A stretch of 9,980 bases of DNA from an uncultured Gammaproteobacteria bacterium (GTDB taxonomy: Bacteria > Pseudomonadota > Gammaproteobacteria > Pseudomonadales > Pseudohongiellaceae), in contig CAISYX010000198.1 in the NCBI GenBank assembly GCA_903889815.1, forward strand, positions 1-9,980. The letters are read 5' to 3'. The notes beneath the pieces were generated by a model. It ran no database searches and had not been told where the DNA came from. It worked only from the letters and a program-made list of their open reading frames with translations. A program made the position numbers and the translations under genes. Of this stretch, positions 1-8,648 are shown piece after piece (position 1 is the first letter of the stretch; the number at the start of each line of letters is the position of its first letter).

Positions 1-2187
1 AAGCGTCTCTACAACTATGATCCAGGCGGGCAGCCCGGCGATGGTCTGCAGACCGACGAGAAATACATGCTGCGCCTTGACTGGAACATCAGTCAGGATC
101 ACGACCTGGCGGTCATTTACAACTCTTACGAGGGACTGGAAGATCGCGCGTCTGATTCCAGCAGCAACCAGTACACCTACGCCAACCACTTCTATCAGAA
201 AGGCGCCATCGCCGAGACTACGACAGTGAAGTTGACGTCCCAGTGGAGCAATGCGTTGTCCACGGAAGTGTTCATCAGCCGCAACACCATGGACGACTCC
301 CAGGTCACGGTGGGGCCGAAGGACTTCGCGGAAATGCGCATCGCCATGGGCAGCAACACGGTGTTCCTGGGCGCCGACGATTCCCGTCAGGCCAACAATC
401 TGAATACCGAGTCAGACTTCATCAAGTTCTCTGGCGAATATCTGCTGGGTGATCACGTACTGACCGCCGGCTACGAGCGCGAAACCCTGCAGATATTCAA
501 CCAGTTCGTGCAGCATGCCCGTGGCGGCGAATACTTCTTTGCCGATCTGTCAGCCAACAATCCGGCACGCTGTGCGGCGCTGACGGCGTCGGGTCGCCTG
601 ACCGATCCGCAGTGCGAACTGACCGGCATCGACAATTTCGAACTGGGCATTCCGGATGACGTTTTCTATGGCAGTGGCGGTGGTACCAATGACCCGGCCG
701 ATGCGGCCGCATCGTTCGAGAATCTGCAGCACTCCCTGTACATTCAGGATGAGTTCCAGTTCCCCGACCTGGCTCTGAGCATCGTGGCGGGCGTACGTTA
801 TGACTGGTTCACCAGCGATGACCAGCCGAAGTTCAACCAGGCGTTCACTACCTTGAACGGTGGCCTGCGCAATGACACCGGTCTTGATGGCATGGATCTG
901 GTAATGCCGCGCCTCGGCTTCACCTGGGACGCACTGGACGATGTCACCGTTCGTGGCGGCCTGGGCCTGTATTCCGGCGGCAACCCGAATGTCTGGCTCT
1001 CCAATGCCTGGAGCAACGACGGTCTTTCCAACGTGCAGCTGCGTGACGCCAACAATGCCAATGCGTCGTTGTTTGGCACCTATGTGTTGAGCGGCGCCAA
1101 GCGCCCTGGCTTCGATGTCCCTCAGGCCATGCGCAACACCGTGGCAGCCACGACGGCCAGCAATGCCGGCAACAGCTTCCTGGTGCTGATCGACCCGGAC
1201 TACGAGCAGCCCTCGGAGTGGAAGCTGGCGCTGGGCGCCACCTGGAATCTGCCCTCCGGCATGGTGCTGGACGCCGACTATCTGTATTCCCAGCAGATCG
1301 ATCCGGCCTTCTACGTGGATGTGGCGCAGGACATCACGCGCTTCACCCGCGCCGGTCAGCCCATCTACACCAACGTGCGCGGACAGAGCAATCTCATGCT
1401 CACCAATGCTGATGAGACTCCGCTGAGTCATTCCTTGTCAGTAGTCGCTCGTCAGGACTATGACTGGGGGTTGGATTGGCTGTTCGGCTATGCGTTCACT
1501 GATGCGGAGGACGTCAGCCCCATGACGGCGGCGGTGGCCGGCTCCAATTTCAGCAACCTGGCCCTGTTCAATCTCAATGACCCTGCTACGGGCACGTCAA
1601 ACTACGAGTCGCCCCACCGCTTCACCTCGCGCGTCAGCTACGGGCACGAGTTTTTTGCTGGCTATGAAACCCGCGTCACGGCGCAGTGGTTCCGACAGAA
1701 GGGCCAGCCGCAGAGCTTCGTCATGAGCAGCCGCGGACTGGAAGGCAGCAACTCCAGCAACCGACGTCACCTGCTTTACGTGCCGGGCCCGAACGACACC
1801 AATGTGGTGGTCGGACCGAACTTCGATGTGGCTGCCTTCTCTGCCTTCGTCGCCTCCAAAGGCTTGAGTCAGGGCTTCGCAGAGCGCAACGATCAGTACT
1901 CCAAGTGGAGTTCGCGCATGGATCTGCGCATTGATCAGGAGCTGCCGCTGTTCTTCGCTGACAGCAAAGCGCGCATGTACCTCAAGGTCTACAACGTGTT
2001 GAACCTGCTGCACGATGAATGGGGCATCCAGCACGATGCGGAATTCTTCTCGCCCGACGTGGTGACCTCGTCTGTGAACGCCCAGGGACAGTATGTGTAC
2101 GAGCGCTTCACGCCCAAGAGCGTGAGCGACCTGCGCGAGACGGATTCTCTCTGGCAGGTGCGTCTGGGGGTTCAGTTTGAATTCTGA
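1..2187 (+). CDS. Oar-like TonB-dependent outer-membrane receptor, C-terminal part
   Basis: The frame is open from base 1, so the gene starts before the window. The 728 codons present encode most of an outer-membrane beta barrel; the signal peptide, TonB box and probably all of the plug lie outside. Features seen are alternating aromatic/polar strands, a 'LRLDWNIS' strand near residue 24, 'GVRYDWF' near 263, 'GGLGLYSGGNPNVWLSN' near 318, a 'GYAFTDAEDVSPM' strand near 495, and a C-terminal Phe in 'VRLGVQFEF', the usual barrel-assembly signature. This pattern matches the Oar/carboxypeptidase-regulatory-like group of TonB-dependent receptors as I know it. Cys191 and Cys205 (window numbering) could form a disulfide in an extracellular loop. 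The transported substrate cannot be read from the sequence. The stop codon overlaps the start of the phosphodiesterase gene, suggesting one transcript and a linked role. Family is near certain; the Oar subgroup is likely. Confidence 0.93.
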   Translation, partial: KRLYNYDPGGQPGDGLQTDEKYMLRLDWNISQDHDLAVIYNSYEGLEDRASDSSSNQYTYANHFYQKGAIAETTTVKLTSQWSNALSTEVFISRNTMDDSQVTVGPKDFAEMRIAMGSNTVFLGADDSRQANNLNTESDFIKFSGEYLLGDHVLTAGYERETLQIFNQFVQHARGGEYFFADLSANNPARCAALTASGRLTDPQCELTGIDNFELGIPDDVFYGSGGGTNDPADAAASFENLQHSLYIQDEFQFPDLALSIVAGVRYDWFTSDDQPKFNQAFTTLNGGLRNDTGLDGMDLVMPRLGFTWDALDDVTVRGGLGLYSGGNPNVWLSNAWSNDGLSNVQLRDANNANASLFGTYVLSGAKRPGFDVPQAMRNTVAATTASNAGNSFLVLIDPDYEQPSEWKLALGATWNLPSGMVLDADYLYSQQIDPAFYVDVAQDITRFTRAGQPIYTNVRGQSNLMLTNADETPLSHSLSVVARQDYDWGLDWLFGYAFTDAEDVSPMTAAVAGSNFSNLALFNLNDPATGTSNYESPHRFTSRVSYGHEFFAGYETRVTAQWFRQKGQPQSFVMSSRGLEGSNSSNRRHLLYVPGPNDTNVVVGPNFDVAAFSAFVASKGLSQGFAERNDQYSKWSSRMDLRIDQELPLFFADSKARMYLKVYNVLNLLHDEWGIQHDAEFFSPDVVTSSVNAQGQYVYERFTPKSVSDLRETDSLWQVRLGVQFEF
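2166..2170 (+). promoter_or_regulatory. Ribosome binding site supporting a TTG start
   Basis: A GGGGG run ends 6 bases before the TTG at 2177, inside the last codons of the receptor gene. It is the only purine-rich site at proper spacing for the phosphodiesterase. The next in-frame start (ATG 2219) would remove the basic N-region of the signal peptide. Confidence 0.45.
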
Positions 2188-3436
2188 TCGGGCGTTCCTG
2201 AAACACGCGCTCTCGGGAATGCTGTGCGCTCTGGTGCTTGTGCTGCTGCCTTCGGGCAGCGCCCGGGCACAAGAGGCAGAACCTTCGCTACTGCTGATCG
2301 GCATAGATGGTCTGCGCTGGGACATCATCGACCGGCACCCGGCCCCGGTGTTGCAGTCACTGGCCGCTCAAGGGGTGCGCTCACAAGGGCTGGTTCCAGT
2401 GATGCCCTCGAAAACCTTTCCCAACTTCTACGCCATCGCAACGGGGCTGTACCCCGAGCACAATGGCGTTCTCGACAATACCAGCTACGACGAAGCCCTG
2501 GACATGACGTTCCGCATGAACCTGCAGGACGACGGGCGCTGGTTCGAGGGAGAGCCGATCTGGATCACCGCCGAGAATCAGGGAGTGACAACGGCGACCA
2601 TGTTCTGGGTGGGTTCAGGGGTGGACTTCGACGGCGTGCGTCCGCGTTACTGGCATCCGTTCGATGGCAGTGTGAGCAATGCAGATCGGATCGCCCAGGT
2701 ACTGGAATGGTTCCGCCTGCCGGAACAGGATCGGCCACGCTTCGTCAGTGTCTATTTCGAGGCGATCGACACGGCAAGCCATGACGCCGGGGTAAACAGT
2801 GCCGAAGAGCGCGCTGCAGTGGCGGAAGTAGATGCCCAGATCGGGTTTCTTCTGGAAGGACTGCGCGCTGACGGCATTCTCGATGAACTCAACATCATGG
2901 TGGTGGGCGATCACGGCATGACCGATCTGTCTGACGAACGCATCGTGTATCTGGATGACTACGTCGATCTCGCCAGTCTCGAGACGCTTTACAGCCCGCA
3001 ATTGAGCGGTGACCGGCAGGGCAATGCGGTGTTCGCCGCATATCATGGCGAGGAGGACGAGATCGATGCCCTCTACGAGGCCTTGGCCCTGGCGCACCCG
3101 GCGCTGTCGGTCTACCGGCGAGAGCAGTTCCCGGAGTGGTTCCATCAGGACCATCCCCAGCGGGCGCCTGATCTGATCCTCATGCCCGAACTGGGCTGGA
3201 TGGTCTCCAAGCGGGGCATCCCCTACACGGGCCCGCGCGCCAATCATGGCTTCGATCCGCATGAACGTGACATGCACTCCACCTTCATTGCCGATGGTCC
3301 GGCGTTCGTGTCCGGCGCAGTGGTCGAGCCTTTCGAGATCGTGCAGCTCTACAACATCATGGCCCGCACACTGGGCATCGCGCCTGCCGCCAACGACGGC
3401 GATATCGAGACGGTGCAGCACCTGCTCGCAAAGTGA
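2177..3436 (+). CDS. Secreted nucleotide pyrophosphatase/phosphodiesterase (NPP, alkaline phosphatase superfamily)
   Basis: This 419-residue protein should hydrolyse phosphodiester or pyrophosphate bonds in the periplasm using two metal ions (zinc in known NPPs). A signal peptide is clear: basic N-region (R5, K9, H10), hydrophobic core 15-24, likely cleavage after 'SARA' (residue 31). Active-site residues are complete: Asp44 (in IGIDGLRWD), nucleophile Thr80 (in SKTFPN), Asn101, Asp198 and His202 (in AIDTASH), Asp245-His246 (in VGDHGM) and His357 (in ANHGFD). Their spacing closely follows Xanthomonas NPP as I remember it. The mature part has no cysteine. A C-terminal 'LYNIMARTLGIAP' stretch is also typical of the family. 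Translation probably begins at TTG 2177, overlapping the receptor gene by 11 bases, so synthesis is likely coupled. It may trim nucleotides or phosphodiesters for uptake. The substrate preference (nucleotide or phospholipid-like) is not visible. The broader name 'alkaline phosphatase family protein' would also fit. Confidence 0.93.
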   Translation: MNSDRAFLKHALSGMLCALVLVLLPSGSARAQEAEPSLLLIGIDGLRWDIIDRHPAPVLQSLAAQGVRSQGLVPVMPSKTFPNFYAIATGLYPEHNGVLDNTSYDEALDMTFRMNLQDDGRWFEGEPIWITAENQGVTTATMFWVGSGVDFDGVRPRYWHPFDGSVSNADRIAQVLEWFRLPEQDRPRFVSVYFEAIDTASHDAGVNSAEERAAVAEVDAQIGFLLEGLRADGILDELNIMVVGDHGMTDLSDERIVYLDDYVDLASLETLYSPQLSGDRQGNAVFAAYHGEEDEIDALYEALALAHPALSVYRREQFPEWFHQDHPQRAPDLILMPELGWMVSKRGIPYTGPRANHGFDPHERDMHSTFIADGPAFVSGAVVEPFEIVQLYNIMARTLGIAPAANDGDIETVQHLLAK

Positions 3437-3462
3437 GACCCAGAATCAGCTCTTTACCGCTT

Positions 3463-3492
3463 TGCATTCGCGCCGGGAACGTGAAGAATGCA
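3463..3492 (+). repeat. Short inverted repeat in the gap before tadA
   Basis: TGCATTC (3463-3469) and its perfect reverse complement GAATGCA (3486-3492) flank a 16-base spacer in the 93-base gap between the phosphodiesterase gene and tadA. No T-run follows, so this is not a standard terminator. It could be a weak hairpin or an operator, or chance. A CAGCTCT direct repeat (3447-3453 and 3491-3497) lies around it. Confidence 0.25.
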
Positions 3493-3518
3493 GCTCTGTC
3501 TGTGAGTGCAGAGTGAGT

Positions 3519-3524
3519 GGAGAG
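3519..3524 (+). promoter_or_regulatory. Ribosome binding site deciding the tadA start
   Basis: GGAGAG lies 5 bases before GTG 3530. This supports that GTG as the tadA start rather than the upstream in-frame GTG at 3506, which would lie ahead of this site. Confidence 0.55.
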
Positions 3525-3529
3525 CAATC

Positions 3530-4009
3530 GTGGAAAGCGAAAAACAATGGATGCAGCAGGCGCTGGTGCTGGCCAGGGAAGCGGCCGCGCACGGCGAAGT
3601 CCCGGTCGGCGCCGTGCTGGTGTCCGCTGCAGGCGAGCTGCTCGGTTCCGGTTTCAATCATCCCATTGCGTCCCATGATCCCACCGCCCATGCCGAGATC
3701 GTCGCCCTGCGCATGGCAGCCCGCAATCAACAGAACTATCGTCTGCCCGGCAGCACGCTCTATGTCACCATCGAACCCTGCACGATGTGCGTGGGCGCCA
3801 TGATCCATGCCCGTGTCACCAGAGTGGTATTCGGGGCCTCCGAGCCGCGTTTCGGGGCGCTGGTCAGTCAGAGGCGCTTGCTGGACACAGGCGAGTTCAA
3901 CCATTTTTTGCAGTACCAGGGTGGCGTGCTTGCCGAGGAGTGCGGCGCCTTGATGCGCGAATTCTTCAAGGCGCGCCGCGACAGGAAACTCACCTTGCCC
4001 GAGGCTTGA
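3530..4009 (+). CDS. tadA: tRNA-specific adenosine deaminase TadA
   Basis: TadA converts adenosine 34 in the anticodon of tRNA-Arg(ACG) to inosine, allowing one tRNA to read several arginine codons; it acts as a cytoplasmic homodimer. From GTG 3530 the protein has 159 residues. The zinc deaminase signature is complete: His54-Ala-Glu56 (His ligand and proton-shuttle Glu) and Pro83-Cys84-x-x-Cys87 (zinc ligands). These sit three positions earlier than H57, E59, C87 and C90 of E. coli TadA. 'EVPVGAVLV' near residue 23 and 'ARVTRVVFGA' after the cysteines are typical of the family. A longer form from GTG 3506 (167 residues) is possible, but the Shine-Dalgarno position and the fit to E. coli favour 3530. 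It sits 93 bases after the phosphodiesterase gene and upstream of a lipoprotein gene and purL. The protein is essential in most bacteria that have it. Confidence 0.96.
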   Translation: MESEKQWMQQALVLAREAAAHGEVPVGAVLVSAAGELLGSGFNHPIASHDPTAHAEIVALRMAARNQQNYRLPGSTLYVTIEPCTMCVGAMIHARVTRVVFGASEPRFGALVSQRRLLDTGEFNHFLQYQGGVLAEECGALMREFFKARRDRKLTLPEA

Positions 4010-4073
4010 GTTTGCCGGGCATTCCCAGTACCGTAAGGCAGCACTTCACGCGGAAAAGGCCAAAAAGAGACCT

Positions 4074-4628
4074 ATGACAACACCTTGCCGACCGTCATCT
4101 TCGCTGCGATCGCGGCGCCTGCTTCTGTTGCCCCTGCTGCTGTCCCTGCTGGCTTGTTCCACTGTCCAGATTCCCTACAAGGCCTATGTTGGCGCCGAGC
4201 GCCCGGCCACTGCCCTTGCCCTGGTGCGGGGTGATTTCTTCTACCGCAAGGATTTTCTGAACAGCTACGTGGACGCCGTGCGCTTCCAGCGCGTGGATGA
4301 TCAGGTCATCGAGAACAGCCGCGCCTGGGGCGAAGTGCAGATGATGCCTGGCGCACGCGAGCTGGAAGTCTATTACTCCTGGGACATGGGCGCGCGCATC
4401 GGCCTGGCGCCGGCCATGGTCAGCTATGCGTCTTCCCGCGAGGCCATCAGCCGCACGCTGCGCTTCAATGTCGAGGCTGGCAGGCAGTATGCCGTCAAGG
4501 CCCAACCTGTTTTCAATGGCAATCCGGGCGACATCGGGTCGCTCCTGCACGTGGATTTCTGGGTGGAAGACGACAGTGGCCGAGTCGTTCTCAGTCGCGA
4601 GGAAGGGCGTTACAAGCCAGCGCAGTGA
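4074..4628 (+). CDS. Small lipoprotein of unknown function
   Basis: A 184-residue protein with a clear lipoprotein signal: arginines at 12, 14 and 15, a leucine-rich core, and the lipobox Leu25-Leu26-Ala27-Cys28. The residue after the lipidated Cys is Ser, which under the +2 rule predicts sorting to the outer membrane. The mature part (about 157 residues) alternates short hydrophobic and polar stretches and looks beta-rich, for example 'GARELEVYYSWDMG' and 'LRFNVEAGRQYAVKAQ'. That resembles small beta-sandwich lipoproteins with a 'pG.H.l.v.y ... f.a..G..Y' pattern, but I cannot assign a family. There is an AAAGAGA ribosome site just before ATG 4074. The gene starts 64 bases after tadA, in the same direction, and is probably cotranscribed with it. 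No catalytic motif is visible. The lipoprotein call is firm; the function is unknown. Confidence 0.85.
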   Translation: MTTPCRPSSSLRSRRLLLLPLLLSLLACSTVQIPYKAYVGAERPATALALVRGDFFYRKDFLNSYVDAVRFQRVDDQVIENSRAWGEVQMMPGARELEVYYSWDMGARIGLAPAMVSYASSREAISRTLRFNVEAGRQYAVKAQPVFNGNPGDIGSLLHVDFWVEDDSGRVVLSREEGRYKPAQ

Positions 4629-4649
4629 GGCGCCTGCAGGCAAATTTGT

Positions 4650-4679
4650 CTGACTTTTTAAGCGCCGTTCGCGTATCAT
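4650..4679 (+). promoter_or_regulatory. Probable sigma70-type promoter for purL
   Basis: In the 101-base gap before purL, CTGACT (4650-4655, 4/6 to the -35 consensus) is followed after 18 bases by TATCAT (4674-4679, 5/6 to the -10 consensus). The ATG of purL is about 50 bases downstream of the -10 box. I looked for a PurR-like operator in this leader and saw none. A perfect 10-base palindrome (GCCTGCAGGC, 4632-4641) lies just upstream; it has no loop and no T-run, so it is not a terminator. Confidence 0.45.
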
Positions 4680-4729
4680 TGCCGGCCTGTTGAACCCGCT
4701 CTCAATCCTATTCAAGGCCCTTGCCCACG

Positions 4730-7700
4730 ATGCTGTTTCTGCCCGGTGTGTCGGCACTTTCCGCTTTTCGGAATGCCAAACTGCTTGCCTCCATTCAGAC
4801 TCGACTCCCTTCCGTCCGCGCCCTGAATGCCCGCTTCGTCCACTTTGCCGACAGCCCCGCGCTCAGCGCGCAGGAACAGCAGGTACTGGATGGGTTGCTG
4901 GATTACGGCACTGCTGCCCAGGCGCTCGTGCCGACTCTGGCACCCGACGCGCTGCAGCGGGTCGTGGTGCCGCGTCCGGGCACCATCTCTCCCTGGTCCA
5001 GCAAGGCCACCGATATCGTGCAGAACTGCGGGCTGGCCACGGTGCGGCGCATAGAGCGCGGCATCGCGTTTCAGGTGGAAGTCAGCGCGCTACTGAGCGC
5101 ATCCGACCTGCTGGTGCTGGACGGCTTCCTGCATGACCGCATGACCCAGGCCGTGCTGCCGGACCACGCGTCCGCGTCGGTGCTGTTTGAGCGTGCCGAC
5201 CCCCGGCCTTTGCAGACTGTGGATATCCTGGGACGTGGCATTGAAGCCCTGGTGCAAGCCAACAAGACGATGGGCCTGGCGCTGGCGGCCGACGAGATCG
5301 ACTACCTTTACGAGAGCTTCAACCACCTGAACCGCAACCCGAACGACATCGAACTGATGATGTTCGCGCAGGCCAATTCCGAACACTGCCGTCACAAGAT
5401 CTTCAACGCCAGCTGGACCGTGGATGGCGTGGAGCAGACGCATTCCCTGTTCGGCATGATCCGCAACACCCATGCGGTGTCACCGGACAATGTGTTGTCA
5501 GCCTACAAGGACAATGCCGCGGTCATGACTGGCAGTGTGGCAGGGCGCTTCTTTCCCGATCCGGCCAGCAAGCAGTACGGCTATCACGAAGAGCCGATCC
5601 ACATCCTCATGAAGGTGGAAACCCACAATCACCCGACGGCCATCGCACCGCACCCTGGCGCGGCCACGGGCAGTGGCGGCGAGATCCGCGACGAGGGGGC
5701 CACGGGCCGGGGCTCCAAGCCCAAGGCCGGCCTGGCCGGGTTCAGCGTTTCCAATCTGCGCATCCCCTCGCTGCCACAGCCCTGGGAGGAAGAAGACTTC
5801 GGGCGTCCGGCCCACATCGCTTCGGCGCTGGACATCATGATCGAAGGCCCCATCGGTGCGGCCGCGTTCAACAACGAGTTCGGACGTCCCAATCTATGCG
5901 GCTACTTCCGCACCTTTGAAGAGACCGTGGACACGGGTAATGGTCCGGAAGTGCGCGGCTACCACAAGCCCATCATGATCGCGGGCGGCATCGGCAACAT
6001 CCGCGAGTCGCATGTGGAGAAGGGCGAGATTCCCGTTGGCGCCAGGCTGATCGTGCTCGGCGGCCCAGCCATGCTGATCGGTCTGGGGGGCGGAGCGGCT
6101 TCGTCCATGAGCGCGGGCAGCAGCAATGCCGACCTGGACTTCGCCTCGGTGCAGCGCGACAACCCCGAGATGGAACGCCGCTGTCAGGAAGTCATCGACC
6201 AGTGCTGGCAGCTGGGCGAGCGCAATCCCATTCTGTTCATCCACGATGTCGGCGCCGGCGGCCTGTCCAATGCACTGCCGGAGCTGGTGAAGGATGGCGG
6301 CCGGGGCGGACGCTTCTCGCTGCGGGACATCCTCAATGCCGAGCCGCAGATGTCGCCACTGGAGATCTGGTGCAACGAAGCGCAGGAGCGTTACGTGCTG
6401 GCGGTGAGCCCGCAGGACCTGGCAATGTTCAAGGCCCTGTGCGCCCGTGAGCGCTGCCCGTTTGCTGTCGTGGGTGAAACCACGAAGGAAGACGCCATCC
6501 AGCTGTTCGACACCCATTTCAACAACATGCCCATCGACCTGCCCATGTCGGTATTGTTCGGCAAGCCGCCGCGCATGCACCGCGAAGTGCGTTCGCAGCA
6601 GGGTCGCCCGATAGACCTGGACACCAGCGAGATCGCACTGGACGAGGCCATTACCCGCGTGTTGAGCCTGCCCACGGTGGCCAGCAAGAACTTCCTGATC
6701 ACCATCGGCGACCGTTCCATTACGGGGCTGGTCAGCCGAGACCAGATGGTCGGTCCCTGGCAGGTGCCGGTAGCCGATGCCGCTGTTACTGCAGCCGCCT
6801 TCGACACCCATTGCGGAGAAGCCATGGCCATGGGTGAGCGTACGCCCGTCGCGCTGCTGAATGCACCGGCCTCGGCCCGCATGGCCATTGCCGAGGCCGT
6901 CACCAACATCGCCAGCGCGGCGATTGCCGACATCAGCGACATCAAGCTGTCCGCCAACTGGATGGTGGCCGCAGGCCACCCCGGCGAAGACGCGAAACTG
7001 TATGCCGCCGTGAAAGCTGTGGGCATGGAATTCTGTCCGGCCCTGGGCATCTGCGTGCCAGTGGGCAAGGATTCCATGTCCATGCGCACCGTCTGGCAGG
7101 ACGGCGACACGCGCCGCAGCAATATCGCGCCGCTGTCCCTGATCGTCTCGGCCTTCGCACCGGTGCAGGACATCCGCCGCACCGTGACGCCCCAGCTGCG
7201 CGCCGACGCCGGCGCGACCGATCTGCTGCTGATCGATCTGGGCCACGGCCGCAACCGCATGGGCGGCTCCGCACTGGCACAGGTGTACAGAGAGATCGGC
7301 GCCGAGGCCCCGGACGTGGACAACGCCGCCGACCTGAAGAATTTCTTTGCGCTGATCCAGCAGCTCAACAGCGCCGGCCTGCTGCTGGCCTATCACGACC
7401 GCTCGGATGGGGGCCTGTTCACCACACTGGCCGAGATGGCGTTCGCCGGTCATTGCGGCGTGGACGTGCAGATGGAGGAGCTGCTTGGCAGCGCACAGGA
7501 CGCCGTCCGCGTGTTGTTCAGCGAAGAGGCCGGAGCCGTGCTGCAGATTCCCCGTTCGCAGCAGACAGCGGTACTGCAACTGATCGAACAGCATGGCCTG
7601 TCGGACTGCACCCGCATGGTGGGTACGCTCAACGGCCGGGACGAGCTGCGTATTCTGCATGGCGGCAAGCTGCTTTTCGAAGCCAGCCGCGTGTCGCTGC

Positions 7701-8644
7701 AGCGCCTGTGGGCGCAGACCAGTTACGAGATTCAGGCCATGCGTGACAACCCCGCCTGTGCCCGCGATGAATTCGACACCTTGCTGGATGCCGGCGACCC
7801 CGGTCTGCACGCCCGCTTGAGTTTCGATGTCAATGCCGACATCACGGCGCCCTATGTGAATCTGGGCGTGCGTCCAAAGGTAGCTGTGCTGCGGGAGCAG
7901 GGCGTGAACGGCCAGGTGGAGATGGCGGCGGCGTTTGACCGTGCCCGCTTCGACGCCGTCGATGTGCACATGACGGACTTGCTCAGCGGACGCATCAAGC
8001 TCGACCAGTTCAATGCGCTGGTGGCCTGTGGTGGCTTCTCTTACGGCGACGTGCTCGGGGCCGGCGGCGGCTGGGCCAAATCCATTCTGCACAACGAGCG
8101 GCTGCGTGGCGAGTTCCTGCGCTTTTTCGAGCGCGACACCACCCTGACACTGGGCGTGTGCAACGGCTGTCAGATGGTGTCCTTGTTGAAGGATCTGATT
8201 CCGGGGGCGTCGGCCTGGCCGCGCTTCGTGCGCAATCGTTCAGAACAGTTCGAGGCGCGGACCACCCTCGTGCAGGCGGCAGACTCCAATTCCGCGTTCT
8301 TCGCCGGCATGACCGGCTCGGTGTTCCCGATTGCCGTGGCTCACGGCGAAGGGCAGGCGGAGTTCCGCAGTGCCGCCGATCTGGCGGCGCTGCAGGCGGC
8401 GGGCGGGCTTGCGCTGCGCTATGTCGACAATCGCGGGCAAAGTACTGAGCACTACCCGCAGAACCCGAACGGCTCCCCGCTCGGTATCGCCGGACTGTGC
8501 AGTGCCGATGGCCGCGCCACCATCATGATGCCGCACCCCGAGCGCGTGTTCCGTGCGGTGCAGAATTCCTGGCGGCCACAGGACTGGCAGGAAGACGCGC
8601 CCACCCTGCGCCTGTTCCGCAACGCCAGAGTCTGGCTGGACTGA
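4730..8644 (+). CDS. purL: Phosphoribosylformylglycinamidine synthase PurL (large, single-chain type)
   Basis: PurL carries out the fourth step of purine synthesis: FGAR + ATP + glutamine gives FGAM. From ATG 4730 it has 1304 residues, close to the 1295 of E. coli. Order of parts: N-terminal PurS-like domain (about 1-150, with 'ALSAFRNAKLL' and 'FVHFADS'); linker; a long FGAM synthase core with two related AIR-synthase-like halves, showing 'SEHCRHK' (217-223), 'ETHNHP' (297-302), 'GAGGLSN' (508-514) and 'YHDRSDGG' (888-895); and a class I glutamine amidotransferase domain from about 1048. In the last, the triad is complete: Cys1144 (in GVCNGCQ), His1269 and Glu1271 (in MPHPER), each nine residues beyond the E. 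coli positions. An in-frame TTG at 4721 would add three residues, but homologues begin like the ATG form. Ammonia made in the C-terminal domain is channelled to the synthase core. A PII-like gene follows after 4 bases. Confidence 0.98.
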   Translation: MLFLPGVSALSAFRNAKLLASIQTRLPSVRALNARFVHFADSPALSAQEQQVLDGLLDYGTAAQALVPTLAPDALQRVVVPRPGTISPWSSKATDIVQNCGLATVRRIERGIAFQVEVSALLSASDLLVLDGFLHDRMTQAVLPDHASASVLFERADPRPLQTVDILGRGIEALVQANKTMGLALAADEIDYLYESFNHLNRNPNDIELMMFAQANSEHCRHKIFNASWTVDGVEQTHSLFGMIRNTHAVSPDNVLSAYKDNAAVMTGSVAGRFFPDPASKQYGYHEEPIHILMKVETHNHPTAIAPHPGAATGSGGEIRDEGATGRGSKPKAGLAGFSVSNLRIPSLPQPWEEEDFGRPAHIASALDIMIEGPIGAAAFNNEFGRPNLCGYFRTFEETVDTGNGPEVRGYHKPIMIAGGIGNIRESHVEKGEIPVGARLIVLGGPAMLIGLGGGAASSMSAGSSNADLDFASVQRDNPEMERRCQEVIDQCWQLGERNPILFIHDVGAGGLSNALPELVKDGGRGGRFSLRDILNAEPQMSPLEIWCNEAQERYVLAVSPQDLAMFKALCARERCPFAVVGETTKEDAIQLFDTHFNNMPIDLPMSVLFGKPPRMHREVRSQQGRPIDLDTSEIALDEAITRVLSLPTVASKNFLITIGDRSITGLVSRDQMVGPWQVPVADAAVTAAAFDTHCGEAMAMGERTPVALLNAPASARMAIAEAVTNIASAAIADISDIKLSANWMVAAGHPGEDAKLYAAVKAVGMEFCPALGICVPVGKDSMSMRTVWQDGDTRRSNIAPLSLIVSAFAPVQDIRRTVTPQLRADAGATDLLLIDLGHGRNRMGGSALAQVYREIGAEAPDVDNAADLKNFFALIQQLNSAGLLLAYHDRSDGGLFTTLAEMAFAGHCGVDVQMEELLGSAQDAVRVLFSEEAGAVLQIPRSQQTAVLQLIEQHGLSDCTRMVGTLNGRDELRILHGGKLLFEASRVSLQRLWAQTSYEIQAMRDNPACARDEFDTLLDAGDPGLHARLSFDVNADITAPYVNLGVRPKVAVLREQGVNGQVEMAAAFDRARFDAVDVHMTDLLSGRIKLDQFNALVACGGFSYGDVLGAGGGWAKSILHNERLRGEFLRFFERDTTLTLGVCNGCQMVSLLKDLIPGASAWPRFVRNRSEQFEARTTLVQAADSNSAFFAGMTGSVFPIAVAHGEGQAEFRSAADLAALQAAGGLALRYVDNRGQSTEHYPQNPNGSPLGIAGLCSADGRATIMMPHPERVFRAVQNSWRPQDWQEDAPTLRLFRNARVWLD

Positions 8645-8648
8645 GACC

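Noticed and set aside
550..1431. 293-codon open frame on the - strand
   Set aside because: It is antisense to the receptor gene, with low-complexity composition and no motif; the + strand frame clearly codes.
1597..2328. 243-codon open frame on the - strand spanning the receptor/NPP junction
   Set aside because: Both + strand genes code through this region with recognisable family features; the - strand product has none.
4632..4641. Palindrome GCCTGCAGGC after the lipoprotein gene
   Set aside because: It has no loop and no following T-run of terminator type, so I do not call a terminator.
5894..8092. Very long open frame (732 codons) on the - strand
   Set aside because: It lies wholly antisense to purL and reads as a His/Gln/Gly/Val-rich shadow of GC-rich codons, with no domain motif.
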